DNA from: Hydrogenophaga crassostreae
Lineage (GTDB): Bacteria > Pseudomonadota > Gammaproteobacteria > Burkholderiales > Burkholderiaceae_C
Length of the DNA stretch: 64,000 bases
Direction: 5' to 3'
NCBI RefSeq assembly: GCF_001761385.1
Contig: NZ_CP017476.1
Span: forward strand, 2,283,501-2,347,500
Below the pieces are notes generated by a model, which saw only the letters and a list, made by a program, of their open reading frames with translations, did not search any database and was not told the DNA's origin. Each line of letters opens with the position of its first letter. The first letter of the stretch is position 1. Below, piece by piece: positions 27,122-35,961 of this stretch. A program made the translations under genes and the position numbers.

Positions 27122-27499
27122 CAATCTATTCAGGCAATGGCAGCAGCCACCACCGTGTCTCCTCCCATTGCCGCCTGTTCCGCCGGCAAGCCAGCGATCG
27201 ACCGTTTGAACAGGGTTTGCGCCATGGCGTTAGGGAACCCGGGCTATGTCGTGTGGAAGAACTGTCCGTAGCCGGGCCTTGCCCCCACCAACACAGGCAT
27301 GAAGCTGGTCGCTGAAGTGATGTCGGCTGGCCAGTTGGCGTCGCCCAAAGCGCCCGTGGGTGCCACTGTTGAGCCAACCCTGCATGGGCGCCTGGGCGCG
27401 GTGGAAGACATGGCCGGCGCCGTGGCGTTCCTGTGTTCGGATGCCTTCCGCTCCATCACTGGAGTCGGGTTACTGGTTGATGGCGGCATGGACCTGTAA
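27122..27499 (+). pseudogene. Short-chain dehydrogenase/reductase, C-terminal remnant with in-frame stop
   Basis: One frame reads AACSAGKPAIDRLNRVCAMAL, which corresponds to the active-site Tyr-x-x-x-Lys helix of SDR enzymes (the Tyr position is now Cys), then a TAG at 27269-27271. After it come PGLAPTNTGMKL (the PG-x-x-x-T loop), GRLGAVEDMAGAVAFLCSD and GVGLLVDGGMDL, the canonical SDR C-terminus. The first half, including the Rossmann nucleotide-binding motif, is absent; a terminator of the preceding gene lies where it should be. Loss of the 5' part, loss of the catalytic Tyr and an internal stop all point to a dead gene. Confidence 0.8.
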
Positions 27500-27660
27500 G
27501 CCAGAGGTGGTCTGGCAAAAGACGTTTTGTCTGAAATCCGAACTGGGCAGACGGCCAATGGCCGACGGCAATTCGAATGCAGATGGCACAAAAAGTGAAG
27601 CTGGTGTTCATGAACCGGCGGGGTTCACCAGCGGCTTGCGCTGCCGTTTCAACGCAGTGT

Positions 27661-28227
27661 TCAGCGCGCAGAGATTTCGGCTGAACTGCCGGTCATCGGG
27701 ACCCGTCGAGCGCCATTGAAACGTGTATTCCAATATGACGTGCGCATGTCTTCAATGCGTACCTGGGCCCCGGTTCGGGGGGCGTGGATGAATTTGCCTT
27801 CGCCCACGTAAATGCCGACATGGCTGAAAGCCCGGCGCATGGTGTTGAAAAACACCAGATCACCGGGTTTGAGCTCGCTTCGGTCGATGGTGTCGGTGAC
27901 TGCCGCTTGGTCTGCCGCGCGGCGAGGCAAAATCTTTCCAACGGTTTCTTCGTAAACCAGCCGCACCAGTCCGCTGCAGTCGAGGCCTGTTTCGGCATCA
28001 TTCCCGCCATATTGATAAGGAACGCCAAGAAGGCCCATCGCACTGGTCACGAGTGCGGAAGCGCGTTCGCTGACGTTGTTTTTTGCCTGGCTCAAACGTG
28101 AGCCAATGGCAGACATGAGTCCTCGCTCTTTCAGCAGGTTCTCCATTGCTGCGTAGTCGGGTTGCGTGGGCGCTGCATGCGCCCAAGCGCAAGCGCTCAG
28201 CAAAACAATGGTTACATACTTTTTCAT
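27661..28227 (-). CDS. NlpC/P60 (C40) family peptidase, secreted
   Basis: Predicted cell-wall endopeptidase cleaving peptide stems of peptidoglycan. 188 residues with an N-terminal signal peptide ending near AHA-AP (about residue 19). The NlpC/P60 domain spans about 55-170: Cys84 in LDCSGLV, His136 in SHVGIY and His148 in IHAPR give the complete triad. There is no lipobox, so it should be periplasmic rather than lipid-anchored. No clear ribosome-binding site precedes the ATG. It is alone on its strand and convergent with the SDR remnant. Confidence 0.92.
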   Translation of the reverse strand: MKKYVTIVLLSACAWAHAAPTQPDYAAMENLLKERGLMSAIGSRLSQAKNNVSERASALVTSAMGLLGVPYQYGGNDAETGLDCSGLVRLVYEETVGKILPRRAADQAAVTDTIDRSELKPGDLVFFNTMRRAFSHVGIYVGEGKFIHAPRTGAQVRIEDMRTSYWNTRFNGARRVPMTGSSAEISAR

Positions 28228-28607
28228 GGTTGAGGAGATTATCGGCGAGGTTCGACCAAGTCAAGTGAAGAAACGGTCATAGAAGCTTGATTTTGGATGA
28301 GATTTTGATTAAGTCACGAATGGGTACCGTGGTTGGGGAGATGGTCGTCACGGTTTGTTGCCGGATCTTGCCCATCGGCGTGGTGACGCAACTGCCATGG
28401 CGGGCGCCTTGAGCTGGGATTCATTTGTCCGGCCCGTGTTGATTGCGTGTGCGGGATCGATGGACTGGCCTTCAAATACGGCTGGCCGTTTGCCGCAGTG
28501 TTTTGTATGGAAAATGCACTTCATTCATTTATTTAAACAAGGTTCATTTGGAAAAACTGTGAACAGTCTGTTTGCGGGTGTTCATTTCTTTGATTGAGAG
28601 AAAATCC
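28228..28607. other. Divergent non-coding interval, NlpC/P60 peptidase / TetR gene
   Basis: About 380 bases without a gene I can support. The right third is AT-rich and holds direct copies of TTCATTT and an inverted repeat TGAACA (28560-28565) / TGTTCA (28579-28584) 24-48 bases before the TetR start, a plausible autoregulatory operator. Confidence 0.45.
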
Positions 28608-29432
28608 ATGACCGTACCGTTAGATGCCATCACACCAGTGCCGGGGCCAGTTGAGCGTGAAAAAGCCAAGGCACGCGAACAGGGTCGCCGCGAGCGGCAG
28701 CAGCGCACTGCCGCCATGCGTCGCCAGCATTTGCTGGACGTTGCATGGGCACTTTTGGTTGAGGGCGGACCACATTCTTTCAACATGCGGGATTTGGGGG
28801 CGAGGGCTGGCTACACGGCCGGAGCGTTGTACAGCTACTTCCCAAGTCGAGATCATTTGATCGGCGAACTTCGGAGACGCCTGCTGCGCTCTCTTTCAGA
28901 CCGGGTTGGACGCACATTCAAACAGGGCAAAAAGGTCGTTGCAGTCGACCAGCAGCGGATCGAGACAAAAGCGTGGTCTGGAGAACCGTTGTCGGCAGGC
29001 CAACATCAGGAACTATTTGATCGCTGCACGCTGACCTGGTGGCAGGTCTTGTCCAGTGATCCAAATGCCATGACTTTGCTTCTGACTGGACATCGCAGCA
29101 ATGTCGCTGAGTGCCGGGGCCAGGTTTCGGACGATGCGCCCAGGGATTTGCTGGTCGAGTTGTCTGAGGCTACCCAGGCCTGTACGCTGGCGCTTGAAGA
29201 GGCTGGTTTTGCCTCGGCCGAAGCATTGGCTGTTCAACAACAGATCCTGTGTTTTGCTGTGGGGCTTCTGGTGGCGCAGCCATCGTGCCTGTCAACACCG
29301 GGTGGTCGCAAGGCCGCGTCGCGTCGTTTTGCGAATGTGGTGCGGGCTTTGCTCGGGAAGGCCCCTGGCGAAGAGAATGGGGGGGGCGGCGAATGCACTG
29401 AGGCTGAAGGTGCGCAGGTGAATCTGTTTTGA
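28608..29432 (+). CDS. TetR/AcrR-family transcriptional regulator
   Basis: 274 residues; long for the family because of a charged N-terminal arm of about 40 residues. The DNA-binding domain (about 45-95) has LLDVAWALLVEGGPHSFNMRD then the helix-turn-helix LGARAGYTAGALYSYFPSRD. The C-terminal ligand-binding domain is helical and not assignable to a ligand. The ATG at 28608 follows GAGAGAA. The neighbouring hydrolase gene 104 bases downstream could be a target or just a neighbour. Confidence 0.88.
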   Translation: MTVPLDAITPVPGPVEREKAKAREQGRRERQQRTAAMRRQHLLDVAWALLVEGGPHSFNMRDLGARAGYTAGALYSYFPSRDHLIGELRRRLLRSLSDRVGRTFKQGKKVVAVDQQRIETKAWSGEPLSAGQHQELFDRCTLTWWQVLSSDPNAMTLLLTGHRSNVAECRGQVSDDAPRDLLVELSEATQACTLALEEAGFASAEALAVQQQILCFAVGLLVAQPSCLSTPGGRKAASRRFANVVRALLGKAPGEENGGGGECTEAEGAQVNLF

Positions 29433-29536
29433 CTGCCGCCGTGAGCCACCATCGCAGCCGAATTTGATGCTGCGTCAGCGGCAATGGCACCGCCTTGATC
29501 GTGCCCCCTTTTGTTTGACTGTTTTGAAAGATCGCT

Positions 29537-30136
29537 ATGTTGCTTGAAGTTTCCGATTCCCAGTTGGTTCTGGTGGATTACCAGTTGCGTTTGATGCCCG
29601 CGATTCATGATGGCCCTCTGGTGCTGGCCAATGCTTTGAAGTTGGCACAAGCGGCTCAGATCCTGCGTGTCCCCGTGTTCGGTACCGAACAGAATCCTGA
29701 GCGACTCGGCACCAACGACGAGGCGCTTCGTGCACTGTGCCAAAGAACCTTGGCAAAGATGAGTTTCAGTGCGGTTGAAGTCGGGCTGGTTGATTGCCTG
29801 CGCCCACCAGCGCGACCGGTTGGAGGCAATGCCCGCAGTTTGCCCAAGCATTTGCAGAAGCCGCAGGCGGCCCATGAGCGCAATACGGTTGTGATCGCTG
29901 GTTGTGAAGCCCATGTGTGCCTGCTCCAAACGGCATTGGAGTTGACGGAGCAGGAGATTGACGTGTGGGTGGTGACCGATGCCTGTGGGTCGCGCACAGA
30001 GCGCAACCGCGATGCGGCGTTTGACCGTCTGGCAGGGGCGGGTGCCGAATTGGTGACCACTGAAATGGTCTTGTTCGAGTGGCTGCGCACGGCGGAGCAT
30101 CCTGCATTTCGTGAGTTGCAGGCACTGATCAAGTGA
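29537..30136 (+). CDS. Isochorismatase-family cysteine hydrolase
   Basis: 199-residue cytoplasmic hydrolase with the isochorismatase fold. The catalytic triad is visible: Asp14 in LVLVDYQ, Lys74 in TLAKMSFSA and Cys123 in AGCEAHVC. The GCEAHVCLLQTA stretch is typical of YcaC-like members. The family includes nicotinamidases, carbamoylases and isochorismatases, so the substrate cannot be named. It follows the TetR gene on the same strand. Confidence 0.88.
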   Translation: MLLEVSDSQLVLVDYQLRLMPAIHDGPLVLANALKLAQAAQILRVPVFGTEQNPERLGTNDEALRALCQRTLAKMSFSAVEVGLVDCLRPPARPVGGNARSLPKHLQKPQAAHERNTVVIAGCEAHVCLLQTALELTEQEIDVWVVTDACGSRTERNRDAAFDRLAGAGAELVTTEMVLFEWLRTAEHPAFRELQALIK

Positions 30137-30375
30137 GGTGAAGATGTGGCGCGTAGGTGATTGGCGATGGTTTCAGCGCTTGGCGGTGGGTGTTTCTGCG
30201 ATAAGGATTTGGCTTGGTGCGCCTGGCTCATGTGAGTCAGGCCGGTAAATTGCCGTGCGTCAGGCTGTCGCAAGCCAGCGAACCATAATTATGAATTCAG
30301 TTTGCGCTGAGCGTCCAAAGAAGCCGCACAGGCGCAAACGCCGCGCACAGACCAATTCCACCCTGGAGACATCCC

Positions 30376-32277
30376 ATGAGTCAGCAACAAAATTACGCCG
30401 ATTTTCACCGCCGTTCCATTGAGGATCGCGATGCATTCTGGAATGAACAGGCCCAGTTGATCGATTGGAAGCAGCCGTTTTCAAGGGTGTGTAACTACGA
30501 CAACCCACCTTTCGCTCGCTGGTTTGAAGGGGGGCTGACCAACCTGTGTCACAACGCGGTCGACCGCCATCTGAAAGATCGGGCTGATCAGAATGCGCTG
30601 ATTTTTGTGTCGACCGAGACCGACGTTGAGCATGTCTACAGTTTTCGCGAGTTGCATGCAGAGGTGCAACGCATGGCGGCCATCTTGCAGGCGCAGGGCG
30701 TCTCCAAGGGCGACCGGGTCCTGATTTACATGCCCATGATTCCTGAGGCGGCCTTTGCCATGCTTGCATGTGCCCGGATTGGGGCCATTCACTCGGTGGT
30801 GTTTGGCGGCTTCGCCAGCCACTCGCTGGCCAGCCGCATTGAAGACGCTTCCCCCGTGGCCATTGTCAGCGCGGATGCGGGATCGCGCGGTGGCAAGGTC
30901 GTGCCATACAAGCCATTGCTTGACGAGGCGATTCGGCTCTCTTCCCACAAGCCGGCCAAGGTGGTGATGGTCGATCGTGGACTGGCCGGGTTCGAGAGGG
31001 TAGAGGGCCGCGATGTGGACTATGGCCAGGCGCGTATAGAACACATGGAAACGGTGGTGCCCTGTGAGTGGGTAGATGCCACCCACCCAAGCTATACGCT
31101 GTACACGAGCGGCACAACCGGCAAGCCCAAGGGTGTGCAGCGTGACACGGGCGGATACGCTGTGGCGCTGGCGGCGAGCATGAAACACATTTACATGGGT
31201 GAACCTGGCGAAACCTATTTTTCAACCAGCGACATTGGTTGGGTGGTGGGGCACAGCTACATCATTTATGGCCCGCTCATCGGCGGTATGGCGACCATCA
31301 TGTATGAAGGACTGCCGATCCGACCCGACGCAGGCATTTGGTGGAGTCTGGTCGAGAAATACAAGGTGTCGGTGATGTTCAGTGCGCCCACAGCGGTGCG
31401 TGTCTTGAAGAAATACGACTCTTCTTTCATCAAAAAGTACGACCTGTCCAGTCTCAAGGCCCTGTTTCTCGCTGGCGAGCCGCTTGATGAGCCCACCGCA
31501 CAGTGGATTTCGAGCGAACTTGGCAAGCCCATCATCGACAACTACTGGCAAACAGAAACCGGCTGGCCCATTCTGTCCCTGTGCAATGGGGTCGAAAAGG
31601 CCGACAGCAAGTTTGGCTCACCAGGCAAAGCGGTATACGGCTACAACGTGAAACTGCTGGACGACCAGACGGGCGAAGAGCTGAAGGGTGGCAACCAGAA
31701 GGGGGTGGTCGCTATTGAAGGCCCGCTGCCACCCGGATGCATGCAAACGGTCTGGCAAGACGACGACAGGTTTGTCAATACCTACTGGTCCAGTGTGCCT
31801 GGAAAGATGGTTTACAGCACCTTTGACTGGGGCATTCGTGATGACGACGGCTACTACTTCATCTTGGGACGCACCGACGATGTGATCAACGTGGCCGGCC
31901 ACCGCCTTGGCACCCGCGAAATTGAGGAGAGCATTTCCAGTCATCCCCAGATCGCCGAGGTGGCCGTGGTCGGTGTGGCCGATCAACTCAAGGGACAGGT
32001 TGCCATGGCGTTTGCCGTGCTCAAAGATGCTTCTCTGTTGACCGACGAAGCGGCGCGCCTGAAGCTTGAAGGCGAGGTGATGAAGATCGTGGACGGTCAG
32101 CTCGGGGCTGTGGCCAGGCCTTCTCGCGTTCAGTTCGTCAATGTGTTGCCAAAAACGCGCAGCGGCAAACTGTTGCGCCGGGCGATTCAGGCGGTATGTG
32201 AGGGGCGCGATCCGGGTGATCTCACCACCATGGACGATCCTGCGGCACTGCAGCAAATCAAAGATCTGCAGGCTTGA
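30376..32277 (+). CDS. prpE: Propionate--CoA ligase
   Basis: AMP-forming acyl-CoA synthetase of 633 residues, normal for PrpE, converting propionate to propionyl-CoA. The AMP-binding signature YTSGTTGKPKGVQRDTGG is complete; DIGWVVGHSYIIYGPLIGGM and GRTDDVINVAGHRLGTREIE fit PrpE better than acetyl-CoA synthetase. The C-terminal domain has the acetylatable Lys in KTRSGKLLRR. GGAGAC precedes the ATG. No methylcitrate-cycle genes are adjacent, so propionate handling is split elsewhere. Acetyl-CoA synthetase activity cannot be excluded. Confidence 0.92.
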   Translation: MSQQQNYADFHRRSIEDRDAFWNEQAQLIDWKQPFSRVCNYDNPPFARWFEGGLTNLCHNAVDRHLKDRADQNALIFVSTETDVEHVYSFRELHAEVQRMAAILQAQGVSKGDRVLIYMPMIPEAAFAMLACARIGAIHSVVFGGFASHSLASRIEDASPVAIVSADAGSRGGKVVPYKPLLDEAIRLSSHKPAKVVMVDRGLAGFERVEGRDVDYGQARIEHMETVVPCEWVDATHPSYTLYTSGTTGKPKGVQRDTGGYAVALAASMKHIYMGEPGETYFSTSDIGWVVGHSYIIYGPLIGGMATIMYEGLPIRPDAGIWWSLVEKYKVSVMFSAPTAVRVLKKYDSSFIKKYDLSSLKALFLAGEPLDEPTAQWISSELGKPIIDNYWQTETGWPILSLCNGVEKADSKFGSPGKAVYGYNVKLLDDQTGEELKGGNQKGVVAIEGPLPPGCMQTVWQDDDRFVNTYWSSVPGKMVYSTFDWGIRDDDGYYFILGRTDDVINVAGHRLGTREIEESISSHPQIAEVAVVGVADQLKGQVAMAFAVLKDASLLTDEAARLKLEGEVMKIVDGQLGAVARPSRVQFVNVLPKTRSGKLLRRAIQAVCEGRDPGDLTTMDDPAALQQIKDLQA

Positions 32278-32343
32278 CCGTGTCGGGGCCTGCCAATGTG
32301 GGTGAACCCTCGGGGTTTTGCGCATGGGCAGGGCTACACTTTG

Positions 32344-32362
32344 TAAGTATGATGCATGCTTA
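32344..32362. promoter_or_regulatory. Dyad upstream of the ArsR-family gene
   Basis: TAAGTATG and CATGCTTA form an imperfect 8-bp inverted repeat (one mismatch) with a three-base centre, 24-42 bases before the ArsR start. This size and AT-rich character fit an ArsR-type operator, suggesting autoregulation. Confidence 0.45.
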
Positions 32363-32385
32363 TATTGATAAAGGTGTGGTGCCCC

Positions 32386-32760
32386 ATGGAGCAAATGATC
32401 GGTTTGGACGCGGTAACCGAAAAAGGGCGGGTGTTCGAACTTGCCGCCGAACTGTTTGGTGTGCTGGCCACACCGATGCGCCTGCGCATATTGAGTGCCC
32501 TGTGCGACAAAGAGAAATCGGTGTCACAGTTGCTGCAAGAAATAGACACCACCCAGCCCAATCTGTCTCAGCATTTGAACCTCCTGTATCGCGCGGGTGT
32601 TCTGGCCAAGCGCAAGGACGGAACCCAGGTGATTTACCGCGTCCAGAGCGAAAAGGCAGTCACCCTTTGTCGAACGGTCTGCACCCAGATCGCAATCGAG
32701 ATGGACGAACCCAGCGCTGTTCCAGCGTCCGAGCGTTTGTCACCTCGCGTCGCATCCTGA
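32386..32760 (+). CDS. ArsR-family winged-helix regulator
   Basis: 124 residues from the ATG at 32386, preceded by AAGGTG ten bases before. The winged-helix domain runs from about residue 20 to 95: ATPMRLRILSAL, then the recognition helix TTQPNLSQHLNLLYRAG and the wing KRKDGTQVIYRV. It lacks the arsenic-binding CVCDL motif. Cysteines occur at the end of the first domain helix (ALCDKEK) and in the C-terminal helix (TLCRTVC), an arrangement that recalls thiol-sensing BigR/SqrR-type members, though the positions do not clearly align. It may act on its own promoter and on a neighbour. Confidence 0.88.
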   Translation: MEQMIGLDAVTEKGRVFELAAELFGVLATPMRLRILSALCDKEKSVSQLLQEIDTTQPNLSQHLNLLYRAGVLAKRKDGTQVIYRVQSEKAVTLCRTVCTQIAIEMDEPSAVPASERLSPRVAS

Positions 32761-32892
32761 GGCTTGCCGCGACCGGTTTCTTGATGCAATTGCCCCAAAA
32801 TGAGGCAAAAATGTTCCCATGGTCTGCGATGCAATGGCACAATCGCAGGCTGCAGTCACGTCCTTCCACAGTCACTGTCGCATCCGCCAACC

Positions 32893-32949
32893 GGTTAAGC
32901 CGTGTCGCGGGAGGTTTCCTTAACCAACTTATGTTTCCCCGAGGGAAAC
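32893..32949 (+). promoter_or_regulatory. Structured leader of sucA with two hairpins next to the ribosome-binding site
   Basis: GGTTAAG (32893-32899) pairs with CTTAACC (32919-32925); GTTTCCC (32933-32939) pairs with GGGAAAC (32943-32949), whose last base adjoins the GGAGG ribosome-binding site. A second GTTTCC (32914-32919) could compete for the same GGAAAC. Alternative folds might modulate sucA translation. Confidence 0.4.
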
Positions 32950-32965
32950 GGAGGTCAGCGGATTT

Positions 32966-35850
32966 ATGAGCGATTCCTCATCCGGCAACGTTTACGTCGC
33001 CTATCAAAACAACTCGTACCTTTTTGGTGGCAACGCGCCATACGTTGAAGAGATGTACGAAAACTACCTGGCCAACCCGGGTAGCGTGACAGAATCCTGG
33101 CGCGAATACTTTGATGCACTGCAAAACGTGCCAGCCGTCGACGGATCCGATGCCCGCGACGTCCCCCACCTGCCTGTTGTCAATGCCTTTGCCGATCGCG
33201 CGAAAAAAGGTGGAACGCGTGTGGTCGTGGCCGCTGGCGCCGACTCCGATCTGGGTCGCAAGCGCGTCGCTGTTCAGCAGCTGATTGCCGCGTACCGCAA
33301 CGTGGGCGCCCGTTGGGCCGACCTCGACCCCTCAAGCGTGAAGAGCGCGACAACATTCCTGAGTTGGAGCCGTCTTTTTACGGGTTCACTGACAGTGATT
33401 TTGAAATCGTTTTCAACACCAGCAATACATTCTTCGGCAAAGAAGTCATGTCGCTGCGTGACCTGCTCAATGCCCTGCGCGAAACCTATTGCGGCACGGT
33501 TGGCACCGAGTACATGTACACCTCCGACCAGCGCGAGAAGCGCTGGTGGCAAGAGCAGCTAGAAAGCAAACGCAGCAAGCCCGCCTACGACGCTGACAAA
33601 AAGAAGGAAATTTTGAAGCAGCTCACAGCCGCTGAAGGCCTTGAGCGTTTCTTGCACACCAAATACGTAGGCCAAAAGCGCTTCTCGCTGGAAGGTGGAG
33701 AGAGCTTCATCGCCTGTATGCATGAGCTGGTGCAGCTTTCGGGTTCGCGCGGCGTGCAAGAGGTGGTGATTGGCATGGCCCACCGTGGCCGCCTGAATGT
33801 GTTGGTCAACACCCTGGGCAAGACGCCTGCTGGTTTGTTCGCCGAGTTCGACCACACCGCCATCGAAGACCTGCCCTCGGGTGATGTGAAGTACCACCAG
33901 GGTTTCAGCTCCGATATCGCCACGCCCGGTGGCCCCGTTCACCTGACGCTGGCGTTCAACCCTTCGCACCTGGAGATCGTCAACCCCGTGGTTGAGGGCT
34001 CTGTGCGCTCACGCCAGGAGCGCCGCAAGGACACCACGGGCGACAGCGTATTGCCCATCCTGGTCCACGGCGACGCCGCTTTCGCGGGCCAAGGCGTGGT
34101 CATGGAGACACTTGCACTGTCGCAAACCCGTGGCTACTACACAGGTGGCACGGTGCATGTGGTGATCAACAACCAGATCGGCTTCACCACCAGCGATCCT
34201 CGCGATACGCGGTCGACTACGTTCTGTACGGACGTTGTGAAGATGGTGGAAGCCCCTGTCTTGCACGTCAACGGCGACGATCCAGAGGCCGTGGTGTTTT
34301 GTACCCAGCTGGCCCTGGACTACCGTCAGGAGTTCAACAAGGATGTGGTGATCGACATCATCTGCTTCCGCAAACTGGGTCACAACGAGCAAGACACGCC
34401 AGCGCTGACGCAGCCGCTGATGTACAAAAAGATTGCACAACACCCCGGAACACGAAAGCTGTATGCCGACCGGCTGGCCGCTCAAGGTCTGGGCGACACC
34501 CTGGGCGACGAAATGGTCAAGGCTTACCGCCTGGCCATGGACGAAGGCCGCCACGCCAAAGAGTTCACGATCACCAATGCTCACAACAAGTTTGTGGTGG
34601 ACTGGTCGCCTTATCTCAAGGCGAAATGGACCGATGTCAGCGATACCAGCCTGCCTGAGAAAGAGTGGAAGCGCATCGCTGAGAAAATGACCAGCATTCC
34701 CGCGAGCGTTTCGGCCCACAACCTGGTGAAGAAGGTCTACGACGACCGCGCAGCCATGGGCCGAGGTGAAGTCAACGTGGACTGGGGAATGGGGGAGCAC
34801 ATGGCTTTCGCCACTTTGGTCGGCGCGGGCTACGGTATTCGGCTGTCTGGTGAAGATTGCGGCCGCGGCACCTTTACCCACCGCCATGCGGTGATCCATG
34901 ACCAGAACCGCGAGAAGTGGGACGGCGGCACTTATGTGCCTCTGAAAAACATCGCACCCGATCAGGGCCAGTTCACGGTAATCGATTCGTTGCTGTCAGA
35001 AGAAGCCGTGCTCGGTTTCGAATATGGTTTTGCCAGCAACGACCCCAACACCTTGGTCATCTGGGAAGCGCAGTTTGGCGACTTTCTGAACGGCGCCCAG
35101 GTGGTGGTTGATCAATTCATCGCCAGCGGTGAGGTGAAGTGGGGTCGCTTGAATGGCTTGACGCTGATGTTGCCCCACGGCTACGAAGGACAAGGTCCTG
35201 AGCACAGCTCGGCCCGCATCGAGCGTTTCATGCAGCTTGCTGCAGACACCAACATGCAGATCGTGCAGCCGACTTCAGCGAGCCAGATTTTCCACGTACT
35301 GCGTCGCCAGATGATCCGTCCGCTGCGCAAGCCGTTGATCATCTTCACGCCGAAATCATTGCTTCGCAACAAGGACGCGACCTCGCCTCTGGAGGAGTTC
35401 ACCAAAGGCCAGTTCCAGACGGTGATTCCTGAGCAAAATGCCGCGGTGGTCAAGAAGGCTGACAAAGTCAAACGCATCATTTGCTGCTCGGGCAAGGTGT
35501 ATTACGACCTGGTCAAGAAGCGCGCAGAGATGGGCTCTGAAGATGTGGTGATCCTGCGAGTGGAACAACTCTATCCATTCCCGCACAAGGTGTTCTCCAC
35601 CGAGATCAAGAAGTACCCGAACGCGGTTGACATCGTGTGGTGCCAGGACGAGCCGCAAAACCAGGGGGCCTGGTTCTTCGTACAGCACTACATCCACGAG
35701 AACATGCTCGATGGTCAGAAGCTGGGTTACGCCGGTCGGGCCGCTTCTGCTTCGCCAGCGGTGGGTTACGCCCACTTGCACCAGGAGCAGCAGAAAAACC
35801 TGATCGAAGCCGCCTTTGCAAAATTGAAGGGCTTCGTGCTCACGAAATGA
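32966..35850 (+). CDS. sucA: 2-oxoglutarate dehydrogenase E1, with a one-base frameshift
   Basis: Thiamine-diphosphate E1 of the 2-oxoglutarate dehydrogenase complex. The ATG at 32966 follows GGAGG. The first frame gives the normal N-terminus (YVEEMYENYLANPGSV) up to RWADLDP at about residue 122. The continuation LKREERDNIPELEPSFYGF then lies in another frame, entered at 33331, and runs to 35850. One extra C in the CCCC run at 33328-33331 would restore a single protein of about 961 residues, the family length. Downstream motifs are intact (MAHRGRLNVL, YEGQGPEHSSARIERF). A sequencing slip is likeliest; a real mutation would cripple the TCA cycle. Confidence 0.9.
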
Positions 35851-35961
35851 TGCGGTGACCAATTGCCCCGGTGTGTGCGGTCTTTGATCGTGCAACCCCC
35901 GGGCAAACCGCAATGCGGCGTCATCAATACCCCAAACAAAAAATCTGAATCGAGAAATCCC

